64,000 bases of DNA from Pogonophryne albipinna (GCA_028583405.1 CM053264.1:11633287-11697286), one strand, 5' to 3'; shown: positions 12,131 through 25,013, numbered from the stretch's first letter. Numbers and translations are program-made. Notes: generated by a model not told the origin, from the sequence alone.

Positions 12131-12957
12131 ACGCCTGATTAGATGATTATTTCTAGACGAGATAAGTGGCTGAAATAGAGACTCTGTTGACTGTTGTTCA
12201 GGTAATCAACACACACACACAGAGTCGTGCCACGCCATGCCAGATTGCATTACCTGTCCCTTTTCATAGGACATAATGAGCTCATGGAAACCCTAAACGG
12301 ACGGACCGAGGGAGGAAGAGAGACGTAGGGAGGGAGAGAGAAAAAATAAAACAGGTTTTAGAAACATGTTTATTCCTAAATTCAACTTTTAAACCAAAGA
12401 TACAATAAACACAATTTCTTAGATGCTTAATTATGCATAGGGAAATGTCTGTGTTGATGCTGTTTATCGGAGTCATCAGATACAGAGAAAGTGAGCGATA
12501 GGTTAACATAAAAAGGAGAGATGGAGATAGACAGAGAGGGAAATCTGGCATCCTGTCAGCCCGGTTCACTTTGTCAATTTGTCCCAACAGAGGAGGCTCA
12601 GGTGTCAGTGGAGGGCCAGGTAACAGGAGAGCTAACAGACCACACCTATGCAGCAGGTCCTCGTCCCCTGCTGCACATCACACACTGGATATCTGCACTG
12701 TCGTCGTGTGTTCAGTGAAACAGACTTATCAATAGATCTGACTGTGTGGACCATAGCAAGATGTTCATGAATTCAATTATTAAATTATACCAGTCTGATG
12801 AAGATTCTGGTTTTTCTTGATGACAAAACATTTGAAGATGGTTTAAAAGGAGATGCATTTGCTTCCTAAATAATGCTTCCAGCTTAGTCAGTCTCTGCAA
12901 ACTGAGGAAAAGTGGTGTTATACTTGTTGCCAGTGAAGTATCTGTCTCTATCATAAT
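12131..12957. other. Unassigned unique DNA
   Basis: No recognised gene or repeat. A 101-codon minus-strand frame here has no visible domain. Confidence 0.35.
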
Positions 12958-13197
12958 GTGTCCTTTACTGCTTTTGTCAGGCCCCTTATTGTACAGCGTG
13001 TTTCAAGTGCACTGGGCAGGAGGTAATGATGGGTTGATGGCATTCAAACCTCAAGCTTAATTCTGTAGTTTAATACGAACCTCATGTTGAAGCATGTTTT
13101 TGTTGTTTTTATGCAATATGTATTGGGCTTTTTGGTCCTAATCTAGTGAACGCACTATCCTAGGACACCAGGAAGGGAATATCTCCACATTTGTGAC
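12958..13197 (+). repeat. Direct repeat, first copy
   Basis: About 230 bp repeated at 14930-15190 in the same orientation, with landmarks CAGGCCCCTTATTGTACAGC, GGGCAGGAGGTAATGATGG, TCAAACCTCAAGCTT and CACCAGGAAGGGAATATCTC. The two copies bracket 1.7 kb of transposon sequence. The differences between copies are numerous, so the duplication is old. Confidence 0.75.
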
Positions 13198-13539
13198 GGT
13201 AGAGTATACTCAATGGAGTGTTATTAAACCAGGACAAGAAATGGACTTTCAGTCCCTCGATGTGTACAATGTTGATGATAAGTTGTATGTTACCCTTAGA
13301 AATATTTGAAATTTTTAAGGGAATTGTGACTTAAAAGGGGGGAAAGCTATTGTTCAATGAAATGCGTTATGCTGGATTGTATTGTATTGTGTGGCATTGA
13401 TACATTTAACATTATTCTGAAATTCTGTATTGATGGAAAATATGAATTTTAATGTGATATTGCCATAAATTGTATGAATTGTATGATTTAAATGTTGAAA
13501 GTGTTATAGATTGATGATGTAATTATTGTTTATGTTAAT

Positions 13540-14905
13540 ACATGTGAGAAAAAATAATTTTTTGACTGTGTCCCATGTTGTACTGAGTACAAATTTGCCA
13601 TTATAAGGTACAATGCTCTTGTCACTGGGGCAAGGCCAAATTTGTACCATTTCCAAGGGTACATTTAAGTCCTAGAGCAGGGGTGGGGAACCTCCGGCCC
13701 CCGGGCCGTATACGGCCCGCGAGACCATTTGGTGTGGCCCTCGAGGTAATTTATAAACACACGCGACAAAGAAAAAAAAATTAAGAAATCTAGACCGCAA
13801 AATAATTAAACAAGCGAGTGCCTGTTTTTCCTGGCAACGGTCATGGTCCTTGAACACAACACGAGCCGAACGTGTCATCACGTGGTATATGTCTCGTCTG
13901 ACAGGGTGCAGTTCTGACGGAGAGCACCAGAACGCCGCTCCGGGACTTTAGAAATTGCAGTAACCATAAGGAGCCGTACACATGCCGCAGTTTCTGCGTG
14001 TCTGTGTCTTTAGTTGAAAGCCCAGTGGAGATCTGTTCATCTGTCATACTGATCATACAGTCAATAACTTTGTTGTTATTAGCATCTGGTTAGCTAGCTA
14101 TGCTAACGAATATAAGAAGCTTCTACAACCAGTGAGGTAAAGGCACATCTTTGATATGATCATTATAGTTATAAAAAAAAAAACAGGTATAAAATACTAT
14201 ATGACAGTAAAAACAAGTTGTTATTAATAAACAAGAATACAGTTTAAAAGGAGAGTGATTTGGAAAATATTCATAAAGAAAAAGTAAATCTGCTTACAGT
14301 TCTGTTTCATATGGATGTTGAGAGATGTATCCATAGATCTATTCATTTTGCTCTCAATGTGCACCAGATTGATGCTTTCAACTTCCCGGAGCATGCCCCC
14401 CGGACCCCCCTAGAGGAGGTTAGGTCCCCCCCCCACTTAAATCATGTCCACATGGATAGGAAACTAAATACATTTGCACACATCTTGTGTCCATATCTTT
14501 CTGTTTGGTGGTCATGCCACAACCGTGCATGTGCATGCATAAGTCATGGCAAGATATCTGGATTAAGAGGTTGCTTTTTCTTTGCACAGCATGAAAGAAA
14601 GGCCAAATGAATGGGCTGTGATTTTTAAGCAGAGGTCAATCATTTGTACGGCCCTCGGAGGATGTTGAAAAAATTGAAATGGCCCTTGAGAGGAAAAAGG
14701 TTCCCCACCCCTGGTCTAGAGCATCAAGGTCCATTATTGTCCCCAGGGGTACATATTTGCCCCCATAAGGTACAAACTGTCAGGGTACTAATATGTACCC
14801 TTGTTAAGGGGTACAATGAGTGTACCTTTGAGGGTACTGCCCCAGTGACGAGCTGTTGGACCCCTAAAGGTACAAATTTAGCACATTATTTCTGACGGTG
14901 TACTT
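13540..14905. mobile_element. GGTAC-rich element interrupted by a hAT insertion
   Basis: Repeated words such as AAGGTACAAAT, GGGGTACA and ACAAATTTG occur at 13590-13670 and continue at 14735-14895. The right end has TTTCTGACGGTGTAC, and TTTTGACTGTG lies near the left end. It resembles the palindromic GGTACA-rich MITEs frequent in fish. The hAT element 13678-14713 sits inside it, so this one is older. Confidence 0.5.
13678..14713. mobile_element. Non-autonomous hAT element
   Basis: Starts CAGGGGTGGGGAACCT and ends GGTTCCCCACCCCTG, matching inverted termini of Charlie/hAT style. Flanking octamers TCCTAGAG and GTCTAGAG agree at six of eight positions, as expected of an aged 8-bp TSD. The length is about 1.04 kb with no transposase. 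The interior shares a dispersed block with 6.8-7.0 kb. Confidence 0.75.
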
Positions 14906-14929
14906 GGTTATGTGTGTCTATTATAATAG

Positions 14930-15190
14930 TGTTTTTACTGCTTTTGCCAGGCCCCTTATTGTACAGCTAATAGTTGGCGTGTTGCTTTGTTGCCAAGTGC
15001 ATTGGGCAGGAGGTAATGATGGTTTTTTTGGCAGTCAAACCTCAAGCTTTATTCTGTAGTTAGATTTTAAATCTTATTTTGTCAAATCTTTGTGTTGTTT
15101 TTATGCATTATATTTGTGAGTCTTTGGTCCTAATCTAGTATAAACGCACTCTCCTAGGACACCAGGAAGGGAATATCTCCAAATGTGTAA
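14930..15190 (+). repeat. Direct repeat, second copy
   Basis: Second copy of 12958-13197, with a small insertion near 14970 and a different middle. No TG...CA ends or primer-binding site were recognised, so long terminal repeats are unlikely and a local duplication is the simpler reading. Confidence 0.75.
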
Positions 15191-15254
15191 AGTACTTTGA
15201 ACATTTGAAATATATTATTAGCATTTTAAATTCTATACCCCGTTTATGGAGGCC

Positions 15255-15372
15255 CTTTTTGTTTTATGTATATATGTCACACTGTGAGACTGCGGGAAAC
15301 GGTATCTTGAGATTTCTGGATAACACATGTAGTAATTTTGACAATAAAGCTGACTTTGACTTTTTGACTTAG
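15255..15372 (+). mobile_element. LINE-like 3' tail remnant
   Basis: The stretch through CACTGTGAGACTGCGGGAAA to GACAATAAAGCTGACTTTGA ends in short TTGACT repeats, a pattern seen at the 3' ends of fish non-LTR retrotransposons. Only the tail is present; no reverse transcriptase. Confidence 0.4.
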
Positions 15373-15599
15373 TCGTGTTTTTGTTTTCGATGTTTGAGGT
15401 CAGGGAAAGATTGTGGTCATAGTTAAAAGCAATACTCTTTGATATACACACTTTGCTGACTCCTCCATGTGATGCCGGCGAGTATTTTCTATCATCCTAT
15501 TAAATATCAGGAGACACTGTATGTTTGCGACAGTGATTTGATGTAATAATTGTTCTGGAGGGAAATGAAAACACATTTGTTGGAAGAAGCTTGAGCAGT

Positions 15600-15770
15600 G
15601 CCCTCCACAAATAAATAAAGAGACGTCACAGCGCCGCCCACACCATTTGATTGACAGGTGATGTCAGGGAAGGAAGGAGGTGCAGAAACATCACACCAAA
15701 AATAAACCAGGATCTTGGAGATTAGCCGTGTTTAATCTGCAGTGAGGCGTGAAGCAGACTGCTCTGAAGG
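15600..15770. promoter_or_regulatory. Candidate conserved regulatory element
   Basis: Unique, repeat-free segment with CATTTGATTGACAGGTGATG, which contains TGATTGACAG, the PBX-MEIS/PREP composite site. Homeodomain-like GTTTAATC and GATTAGC lie nearby. It is about 9 kb downstream of sox1. The regulatory role is inferred from motif content only. Confidence 0.25.
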
Positions 15771-15889
15771 ACTTCAAACAAGGTGGATCCTGGACAGATT
15801 CCTGCAGCTCCTCCACGCCGCGTTACGCAGCTTATTCTCATCATATGGCCCTCGGTTAAGGAGCTGATGCAACAGTCAGCAAGATCACT

Positions 15890-16680
15890 CCTTTCCTCCC
15901 CTCCTCTTCCTTCCTACTCTTTCCTCCTCCATTGCCTCCTTCTTCCCCTGGTTCCTCACCTCCTTAACCCTGCCTTCCTCCGACCTCTTCTCTCCGCTCT
16001 ACTGCTTTTGACTTTCTTTGCCATTATAACTTTTTCTACTTCCTCCTCCAATCCTTCCCTCTTTTGTCTCCTCCTGTCTTTTTTATTCTTTATTCCTTGC
16101 ACTCTTTTTCTCGTAGCTTCTCCACTTCTACTCTGCCTCGTCTTTTGTTTGCTTTCTCTCTTACCTTCTTCATACATGTTTTCTCTTTCCTCGTCTCTCC
16201 CTAGTTTCTTTCCTTCCATCTTGCTTTACTTCTTCACTTTTTCTCACTCGTCTCCTTCATCTCCTTGAGCATTAAGCTTGATACCTTTTATTTCTCTTTC
16301 CTATTTCCTTCCCTCCTTCAAACCTCTGTTTTCGTTCATTCCATTCTCATTTCTTTCTGTCTTTCATTTTCTTTCCCAGTCTTTCGATTATTACTATTAT
16401 CTCTCTTTCCTTTCTTTTGAACCCTTTCTCGTTTCCTTCCTTACTTCATTTCTTACCTTTTCCCTTCTAGTCTATCCATCATTCCTCTTTCGTGTGTCTT
16501 TTCATTTCCTTAATATCTTCCTTTTTCCAGTCTTTCCTTTATTTGTTCATCACTCTTTCTTGTTCCTTTCCTTCCTTCATGTCTTTATCATCCCTCTCTC
16601 CCTACCTCTTATTGCTTCCTTCCTTTAATTCCTCCTCTCTACGTCTCTCTCTTCCTCTCCGTACTTTTTCTTTCTGTTAT
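15890..16680. repeat. Polypyrimidine (CT-rich) tract
   Basis: Nearly 800 bp almost free of G on the plus strand, built from CTTCC, TTTCT and CTCC words without a fixed period. Open frames of 161 and 116 codons across it (S/F/L-rich) are products of the skewed composition. Long polypurine-polypyrimidine DNA can form triplex structures. Confidence 0.9.
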
Positions 16681-16763
16681 GGAATGTGTGATGAGCCTCC
16701 AGCTAATCCCATCCCCAAAGCACCTTAGCAACGCTCGCTAAGGGAATTTGGAGAAGAACAAAT

Positions 16764-16798
<35 letters not shown>

Positions 16799-17237
16799 GT
16801 ATATGAGACATGCACAAAGCCCAGCAAGCAGCCCCCTATTGGCAGCAAGTGGATTCAGGGATGCACTAATACATCTTCAAATGTGCTTTTTAAAGCGTTT
16901 GGAAAGGCTCTGTCGTCGGGCGATAACTCCCCACCGGTTAAAGGATGGATGCTCCCGTTGTGTTTCAGCACCGCTCTACCCACCCTCGCTTTTTTCCTCA
17001 TCCTTCCACATCCCTCGCCATCGCTCCCTCCTTCCCTTTCTCCTCTCCAGTGAGCAAGTTGTCTACTTAAAGTAAAAACAAGTGAAAGTTTGTCATGGCG
17101 GCGGCTGCATTGTGTAAAGTTTCCTCCTGAGGATGTTTCAGCTTCTACTTCTGTACTGGACGAAGTTTATTTAAGAATTTACACTGGCATTTTGCTTTTA
17201 TAACACACAGCTGATCATAACAGGGATCAAATTTCAC
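16681..17237. other. Unassigned DNA with a short (CA)n
   Basis: Contains a CA run at about 16766-16796 and otherwise unique sequence with no gene seen. Confidence 0.35.
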
Positions 17238-17628
17238 TTAAAGGTGGGGTAGGTAAGTTTTTAGAAACCGGCTCGAGATACACTTTTTGTTATATTCCAT
17301 GGAATGCTCTTAACATCCCGATAGCAATGAATATCTGAAGTGCTTTGACAACAAATCCATAATAAAATATCCTCTCTGGAAGCCGTGGCGCTGTAAAAAG
17401 CACGACCAATCATCTGAGCCGGCCCGGCTAAAGTAACTGGATGGCCTACCTGCCTGTCAGCCTTCCATCTGTGCACAAACTTATCTCGTGCCCTCATTGG
17501 TCATGTGCGCGTTCGTGTGTGTTGGAGGAGGGGCTCTGTAAGGAAGTGGCAGATTTGTTCCGGCTGTGTATTTTCAAATTCTAGCGCACTCGAGCTGGTT
17601 TCTCCTAAAGTACCTACCCCACCTTTAA
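17238..17628 (+). mobile_element. TTAA-flanked MITE, copy 1
   Basis: Runs from TTAAAGGTGGGGTAGG to CCTACCCCACCTTTAA, 391 bp including both TTAA. Subterminal inverted segments AGAAACCGGCTCGAG and CTCGAGCTGGTTTCT extend the palindrome. Two further copies occur at 60403-60769 (opposite strand) and 63709-64000. All begin and end at TTAA, which suggests TTAA target duplication as in piggyBac-type elements. No coding capacity. Confidence 0.88.
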
Positions 17629-18501
<873 letters not shown>

Positions 18502-18644
18502 GAAGGCCCGTGGAAGTGGATCAGGGAGGTGGGTGTGTGTAGGAATCTTCAGCCAGGCTATCGCTAACAAGCATGCTCGTCTCTCTCTCCTTTATACAGC
18601 AAATCCCTCTACTCCACGCCGGAGATTAGCATATTGTTTAAATG

Positions 18645-18646
<2 letters not shown>

Positions 18647-18692
<46 letters not shown>
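18647..18692. repeat. (CA)n microsatellite
   Basis: CA repeat of about 40 bp with one AAACA interruption. Confidence 0.95.
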
Positions 18693-18693
<1 letters not shown>

Positions 18694-19329
18694 TAGACAC
18701 ACACTTAAAGCTGCATGTCCCAATTGAAAATCTGGAGTCACTTTGGTCACTTTGGAAATGAAGCAGTAAAAGAAACCTGTGTGTTTCAGTGAGCACTCAC
18801 CTGAGCTTTGATCCTTCCTCAGATGTTTTTTGGGCTATTAACAACCTGTCTAATCGTGTTGTGTTCCCACATATTATATATTATTTTCCTATTAATGTAA
18901 TAGCATTTCTATGTTGTAGTTAGTCAAGGTGGAGCCAATTGTACTACTTCATACTGTTTGGTAGTTTGTGTGGTGACACTTGGAAACACTGCTACACTAT
19001 AACGACTAGAAATACATTTGACCAACTAAAACCAAAGTTGTAGTTATCCTTAAAAAGCCAAGATATCCATGAATTAGCTTCCTTTCTGCAGCAAACACTA
19101 AAGGTCATGTATACCTTACAACATGAACCTTTTTACTTACCTATAACTGTATTTAACAATGTTCAGTCTTTACATGTAAAACATTATTGAGAGGCACTAA
19201 ATTGAAGCTCTTTTGTAGTTTCAACTTAGAACATTTAGCATTGGCTGTTAAAAACCCCAGACCTGTAAACCATGAATACGCAGACACACACAAACGCACA
19301 CAGGTCTCCCCATGTCAAAAATCACTAAA

Positions 19330-19870
19330 TAATTATGGCACCATTGCCGGTGATTGGCACTAATTGACCGGTGTTTTTGGCCGCCACACTGGTAGGAGGC
19401 TGTAGAGACGTGAACCAGATCTCACCTGCAATCTGCAAATGACAGAGTTTTCTCCGCAGAGGTGAGAGGCAGAGAGCGGCGCGTTGGCCTCTGGGCCGGC
19501 AGGAGACCTTTTAACTCCCGTGATTACCTGAGACCGAGCTATAGTTGTAATCATGTTAGTGTTTCCTGTTCTCTCTCTCCCCCTACTTTCTTCTCCGAAG
19601 TGCCGTAACCCTCCAGGAGAAGCACCGTGGTGTTTGAGGTAATTGGCTTGAGGAGACCTCACTTTTGCTCTTGCATTTATGATTGGTTTAAAAGTAGAAC
19701 GCTCTTCCTGCTTTCCATTGTCCAATGTTAGTTTTTCTCCTGCTGGCAGAACGCTTGCTCCATCATTTATGGCGTGAAATGTAAGCCAAACGCTGCTCAT
19801 TTCTTTGGAATAATTCATTTTGTTTTTAATAATATACAGAGGTTCATAGTGTCCTACTGTAGCCAGCCAG
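19330..19870. promoter_or_regulatory. Candidate conserved noncoding block
   Basis: Repeat-free, moderately GC-rich block 5-6 kb downstream of sox1. It has homeodomain-like CACTAATTGACC and GGTAATTGGC, and the SOX-like CCATTGTCCAATG. The minus strand is open for 173 codons across 19881-19360, but the translation shows no known domain. Conservation must be tested by alignment. Confidence 0.25.
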
Positions 19871-20769
19871 GAATATGACATCTCTGTGCTTTGCTTGATT
19901 TTGTATTATATGTCACGGACCTCCTTATAACTTCAGCATTTCAAAGATGAGGGACAATTAATACATTATACTTCTTGTAATATGGTAAATGACATTATGT
20001 GAAGTCCATAACTCTTGGTGCAGTTGGTTCATTTCAGCACCTGGACAGCTCCAGAGAACTACGTGTACTTTTTAACTCATCAATGGAAGATACAAGAGTA
20101 GTATAAGTTACTGGCTCATTATTACATCTTAACTGTAAGCACTCGTTACATTAACTTGTTGGATATTAAGAGATACGTCTGGTTTAATAGATATAGCATC
20201 ATTACTTTTTGATGTAGTGTTTCAACCATTACGCTTTTCCCCTTATTTCTAACTACATTGATTCAAAATGGTAGGAATAGGAGGATTAGAAACAGATTGA
20301 TAGAAAGACAACAGAGGCTAAACAATCCACTCTTTTAGTCTCGAATCAGCCTTTACCGAAATGCAACCTGTTTATTTTCATTATCAATGTGTAGTGCACA
20401 AGCCCAGTATCATCAGGGTTTTCCTTACACATGTTTGCCAGAGGAAGCACTGCGGCCCATATTGTCGGTTTAGTTTTGTATCAGACCTACAGTAAAGGTG
20501 TTAATATATCCAAATATTTCAGTAAGTATGTTTCTGATCAGTGTGGTTGTTGTCAGCAAGGCTCTGCATGTGAATTACAATTATCCCAAACCCAAAGCAT
20601 AGAAAACCCAGGCAGTAAAACCCTTTCTTTGCAGGGAAACGGTGCAGACTAGCACAACTTAAAGGGGGGAAATCTGCATTCAACACGCAGCCAATAGGAG
20701 AGAAAAAAGCTCATAATCTGAAGTAAAACGGCTAGAAATCAAACACAAACTGTCTCCTCATGGCTCCCA

Positions 20770-20960
20770 GTGGCCCCGTTACGTTGAGGCTTCGTGCGTC
20801 TGGTGGGCGGGGCCCCAGAGACTCTCTGAGCAGACGGTGTGTGATGATTATAGGCCCCCGGGGAGATCCAGGGGTTACTCCCTAATTGATTGTCATGAAA
20901 GGCCCTAATTGAATTTAGCTGCATGGTGGAACAACACACCATGCAGTCCGTTTGATGCCT
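20770..20960. promoter_or_regulatory. Candidate conserved noncoding block
   Basis: Dense in homeodomain-type sites: GTGATGATTATAGG, CCCTAATTGATTGTCATGAA and GGCCCTAATTGAATTTAGC within 100 bp. Unique sequence. Role inferred from motifs only. Confidence 0.25.
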
Positions 20961-21639
20961 GACGTAAAAAAAAGGCGGTGTAAAGGTGAACTTTTTCATA
21001 TCAGCTGCAACTCTGCAAATAAGACTTATGCTGCTAGAATAGAGGCGTAGATATACACATATATGAACAGTTTTGGTCATAAACCATCATTTTTCTATTT
21101 GTTAATGAAAGTACGTGATGTCATTTGGGTTAAATCAGACAGAAAATATAATAAAATGTTCTTTTGCAGACAGTCGTTACTCAAGGCTTTACAAAAAGGT
21201 AGATTTCTAGTACATTTGGCACCGTATTTAGTTTCTACAATGTTAAAAAACACGACTGTATTTGGAGTCAATCTTATTATCTTGGAGCAATTGTAAAAGT
21301 TTATTTTCAATATTTAGATTTTCTCTCATGCTTAACTTTTAATCAGTTTTTTCCCTTTTAATAATTTAGTTGTAAATGTACCTCGATTTACTTTGTTCCT
21401 AATTCAGCTCTTAACGTTTTTGTATTTAATAAAGACAGAGACAAACTGTGAACTATTTGGCATTTAGCCCTTTTTTAAACATTAAAAGTGGTTGATAAAG
21501 AGAGGAAAGGATGGAAATGACTTTTCAGAAAGCAGAGTGATGCAGAGAGTCAGACCGCAGCGCTCCCTCAGCACCAATAGGTCTGCTTTTGGAGAGAGAA
21601 GGGGGAGGGAAAGGGGGAGGAGGGGGCCCTCGGATTAAG

Positions 21640-21900
21640 AGGCTGAAAAATGGTTAAAACGTGTCAACGTGTAATTGCACGATAAGGCCCCCTCGCGAGG
21701 AATCCGTTGGCCCCGTTGCTATTTTCTATGGCGTCCCGGCTAATCTCCTCGCGCCACATTCGGTCTTGTGCAATCGGTCCCCCGTAATCTCCCATGACAG
21801 AACCGGGTCCAACGTCGAGGTGAGGGTTTTTATAGGAGGAGAGGGAGGGAAGTATGCGGAGGCGTGATAAACTGATGCCGATTAGCCACATTTAGGACAC
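21640..21900. promoter_or_regulatory. Candidate conserved noncoding block
   Basis: Unique GC-balanced segment with AACGTGTAATTGCACGATAA, CGGCTAATCTCC and CCGTAATCTCC sites. The paired TAATC words resemble OTX/bicoid-class homeodomain sites. It lies about 3 kb downstream of sox1. Inference only. Confidence 0.25.
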
Positions 21901-22779
21901 CGGGAGCACGGGACCAGGGGGGGGGGCGCTACAGTGTCCGCGCATGTGCCAAAGGGAACATGAGGAGAGGAGGAAAACTTCCAGAAACATGGCTCCTCGG
22001 TGACGGAGCCGCTGGGGGGAAGTGGACCAGACTGAGCTTTATTCGTTCTAAAACAAACACTGTGTCTTTTCTTAAAGTGGTGCAAGCTCCCTCTATATTT
22101 CTACTTTCCTGAGCCTCAGAGAAACCGACATGTGATCCTTTGAATAATCTCACCCCATAATATTTGTCAAACATTTGATATTAGGAGGAATTCCTCTTGA
22201 CATACCTCGAGGTAGTCATGATAGTTGTTTATCTTTTTGTGGCAACGTTTGGTTGTATATTAATACTGAAGACATCATGGATGAGACTGCAGCAGTATTA
22301 AGAAATAAATCCACATGTTTTATCTTGAAATGAACTGGACTAAATCCTTTGTTTTCCTTTTGTATCCTTGTTCTCTGTTTCACAATATCTAATCAATTAA
22401 ATGTGATCCCAGACAAACTCAAGTTTATAAATGAAGAAATCTCATTTAGCATTTTCTGACTCTGATACAGTAACTTGCCTTTTTTTAAATAGTTAGCTTT
22501 AGAGCTACGGTAATGTGTAGGAATGAGAACACAAGAATTTCCATTTCATATTTAGCCATCCTTCAGCAGTGAAATGCAGGTGGTTTAATGTGTCCTCCGC
22601 AAATCATAAAATACTGTATGCACTTAGATCAAACCTATTCTCATATTTGTTTCTGGCTTTAATTTCCAGTCATCTTTTATGAAATTGGAACTATTTTTTA
22701 AAGATTCCACATTTCAATCCTGATTTAAGAGCAAAGACAAACCCAAGATATTTAAATCAATCTGAGTTAAATGAAATCC

Positions 22780-22970
22780 CAGGGATGATAAATACCTCCA
22801 GTTGAAGCAGCTGACGTCCAGGGAGACAGCTTTATTATTTGTGATTTGCATCCACCCTGCCCTCTTGTTTTTAAGTCCAGACCCGAGTGGGACTTAGTCT
22901 GATAAAACCAGGGGTGTTGTTTGCTGGGCTTTTTGTTACTGGTGACCCCCGGGCTAATCCCCATTCTCCT
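22780..22970. promoter_or_regulatory. Candidate regulatory block with octamer site
   Basis: Contains TTTGTGATTTGCATCC, a perfect ATTTGCAT POU octamer, with CTTGTTTTTA and GGGTGTTGTTTGC nearby. POU plus SOX sites are typical of SoxB1-regulated neural enhancers. It lies 2 kb downstream of the sox1 stop codon. Not tested for conservation. Confidence 0.3.
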
Positions 22971-24505
22971 CCAACACAAAAACCTCCTCCGTCTCCCCCC
23001 TCTTCTTCCTCCCCTTTCTCCTCTCACTCATTCATCCCACTCTCACTACCCCGGACCCTCCAGTGATTCAGCCATCAAATTTAAAGAAGGAAATAATGTA
23101 ACAACCAGGAGAACCGTGCACACACACAGAGGCAGGCGTTTGATGGAAAGGGGTGAGATTTGAGAGACCCAGGGGGAGGCGGGGGTGACCCAAACTGAAG
23201 AATTAGTTGTTCAGCGGATACTCTTGTTGTCGGATTTACTTTTGCTTGAGATCTAGATTACTGAGGTCATGACCCTGAGGCAGGTAAAAAAAAAATTGTG
23301 GATAGGACTACAATAAAACTGTTAATTAGGATTAAACTGATTATTTAGTTTGTATTTCTATATAGTAAATATCCTATTTAGATGCAGACCAATACATAAT
23401 TAAACACAGTAAGGCTATGAGAAAAGGGGTTTAGCTTAAGAAAACACATTTTCACTATATAAAAATGGAGATATTAAATAAGAAATCAACATATAAAAGT
23501 ATATATAATTATTAGAATGAAGTCCCTGTTTTGTTACCATGTTGCATCTGCTAGTTTGTTTTGGAAATGATAAATAATAAACATTAACATGTATTTTAGT
23601 TTTAAAGCCGGGGAGTCTTAAAACATGTGGCACCATTTTAAATTATACACAATTGGAAAATAAGTCCACTCTTAGGCTAAAGTGTTGTAGTCCAACAGTT
23701 GAGACACAGGCTGTCAGATAATCCACCTGCAAACTATGTGAATCCTAAATGTTATGATATCTTGGAGATCTAAAGTGTTGGCAGAGAAGACTAACATAAT
23801 TTTACAATTACAGAGTGTATCATAAAATCATAATCTTAGGACAGAAAATTGAAATCCTAAAAGCAATTTCAGGAAGAAATGTAGGCCTCTTTAATGGCCT
23901 GTTTTTTGATTATTATTATTTTAAATAAACTACATTTCCAAATTAAAAGACCTTGATTTGAAACATTACTCACAAGGATGTCCAACATTTATTTATATTA
24001 CTAAGATGCATATCGTAAAAAAGTATGCCAGCTAATATAACAAGGCAACCAGAAAACAAATGTTTCTATTATAGCAGAACAGAATATAATGTTTTGTTTA
24101 TTTTTAATTCTAGGAGAAATACTTGTTTAAATGCCTGGATGTTAAATTACCCTTTTTTTCCAAATCATCCCGAATAAACATACCTGTAGTGTTTTAATTA
24201 ATATTTTTAGTTTCCATTTGCATTTTGACCAGATGTTGGCAGGTTTCCTTGAATTCATTAAACTCGTCTTCATTTCAACAATACTAGACGCTTGTCACCA
24301 TTTCCAAATATATTTTTAGAATAGGAATCAATGGAAATAAACATTAAATATCGGTTATACAGTCTCCTTAAGGCTTTTTAAATCTCCTGCCAAACATAAT
24401 GTCTAACGCTTTTGGTGAAACGTTAAATTCCGCGTAAAATCGACCCAGAAAGAGGCTTCGTAGTAAATTATGTACAATTGCGTAAAAGTGTTTTCAGTAG
24501 GCCTA
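22971..24505. other. AT-rich sox1 downstream flank
   Basis: AT-rich unique DNA with no gene, tandem repeat or transposon recognised. Distal polyadenylation of sox1 could lie here, but I cannot choose a site. Confidence 0.35.
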
Positions 24506-24511
24506 TTTATT
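24506..24511 (-). terminator. sox1: Candidate sox1 polyadenylation signal
   Basis: AATAAA on the minus strand, about 500 bp after the stop codon, in AT-rich sequence. Another AATAAA lies at 24660-24665. Use of either is a guess without transcript data. Confidence 0.35.
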
Positions 24512-24659
24512 CACAATTTACAAGATTTTACAACAACAAAAACAAATTCAAATTACACCGACTGACTCACATGTTTACAAGCATTAAAACTGGAAATCAA
24601 TTTAAATTGCAGCCTTGAAACTTTTTTTTTTAAACACATCTTCCTCACACCGCCCTCCA

Positions 24660-24665
24660 TTTATT
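24660..24665 (-). terminator. sox1: Alternative sox1 polyadenylation signal
   Basis: Minus-strand AATAAA about 350 bp downstream of the sox1 stop codon. It would give a shorter 3' UTR than the site at 24506. Confidence 0.3.
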
Positions 24666-25013
24666 ATACGGTTCCTTCTTTAAACAGGTTTTCCCTCAAA
24701 CACACAGCTGGTGCCTTTAATTCCACAGAAAATTAGGAAAAAAAACAACCTTCAAAACGCACCAGCCTTCACGGATTATAATTTAAATCGTGTCAAAACT
24801 TGGCATGCTCTGTTCCAGAGAGCAAAAGCTTTCCTTTAGCTTCGGACAGACAAAAAATCCATCACTGAAAGAAAAATAACAATAAAAAAAAGTTTGTTCA
24901 AAGTGATTGCATTTTTATGGCTATAACCGCCCTATAATTTACAATTCATCAGCAGCAGCCCACATCTTTAAATATTTGGTTGTGGTTTTGTAGTGCTTAA
25001 ACATTTAGAGATT

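Noticed and set aside
12958..15190. LTR retrotransposon with 230-bp LTRs
   Set aside because: No TG...CA ends, primer-binding site, polypurine tract or gag/pol residue patterns; the interior is DNA transposons.
15783..16628. Hydrophobic 161- and 116-codon frames that look like membrane proteins
   Set aside because: The S/F/L/P-rich residues follow from the polypyrimidine composition; there is no start context or family match.
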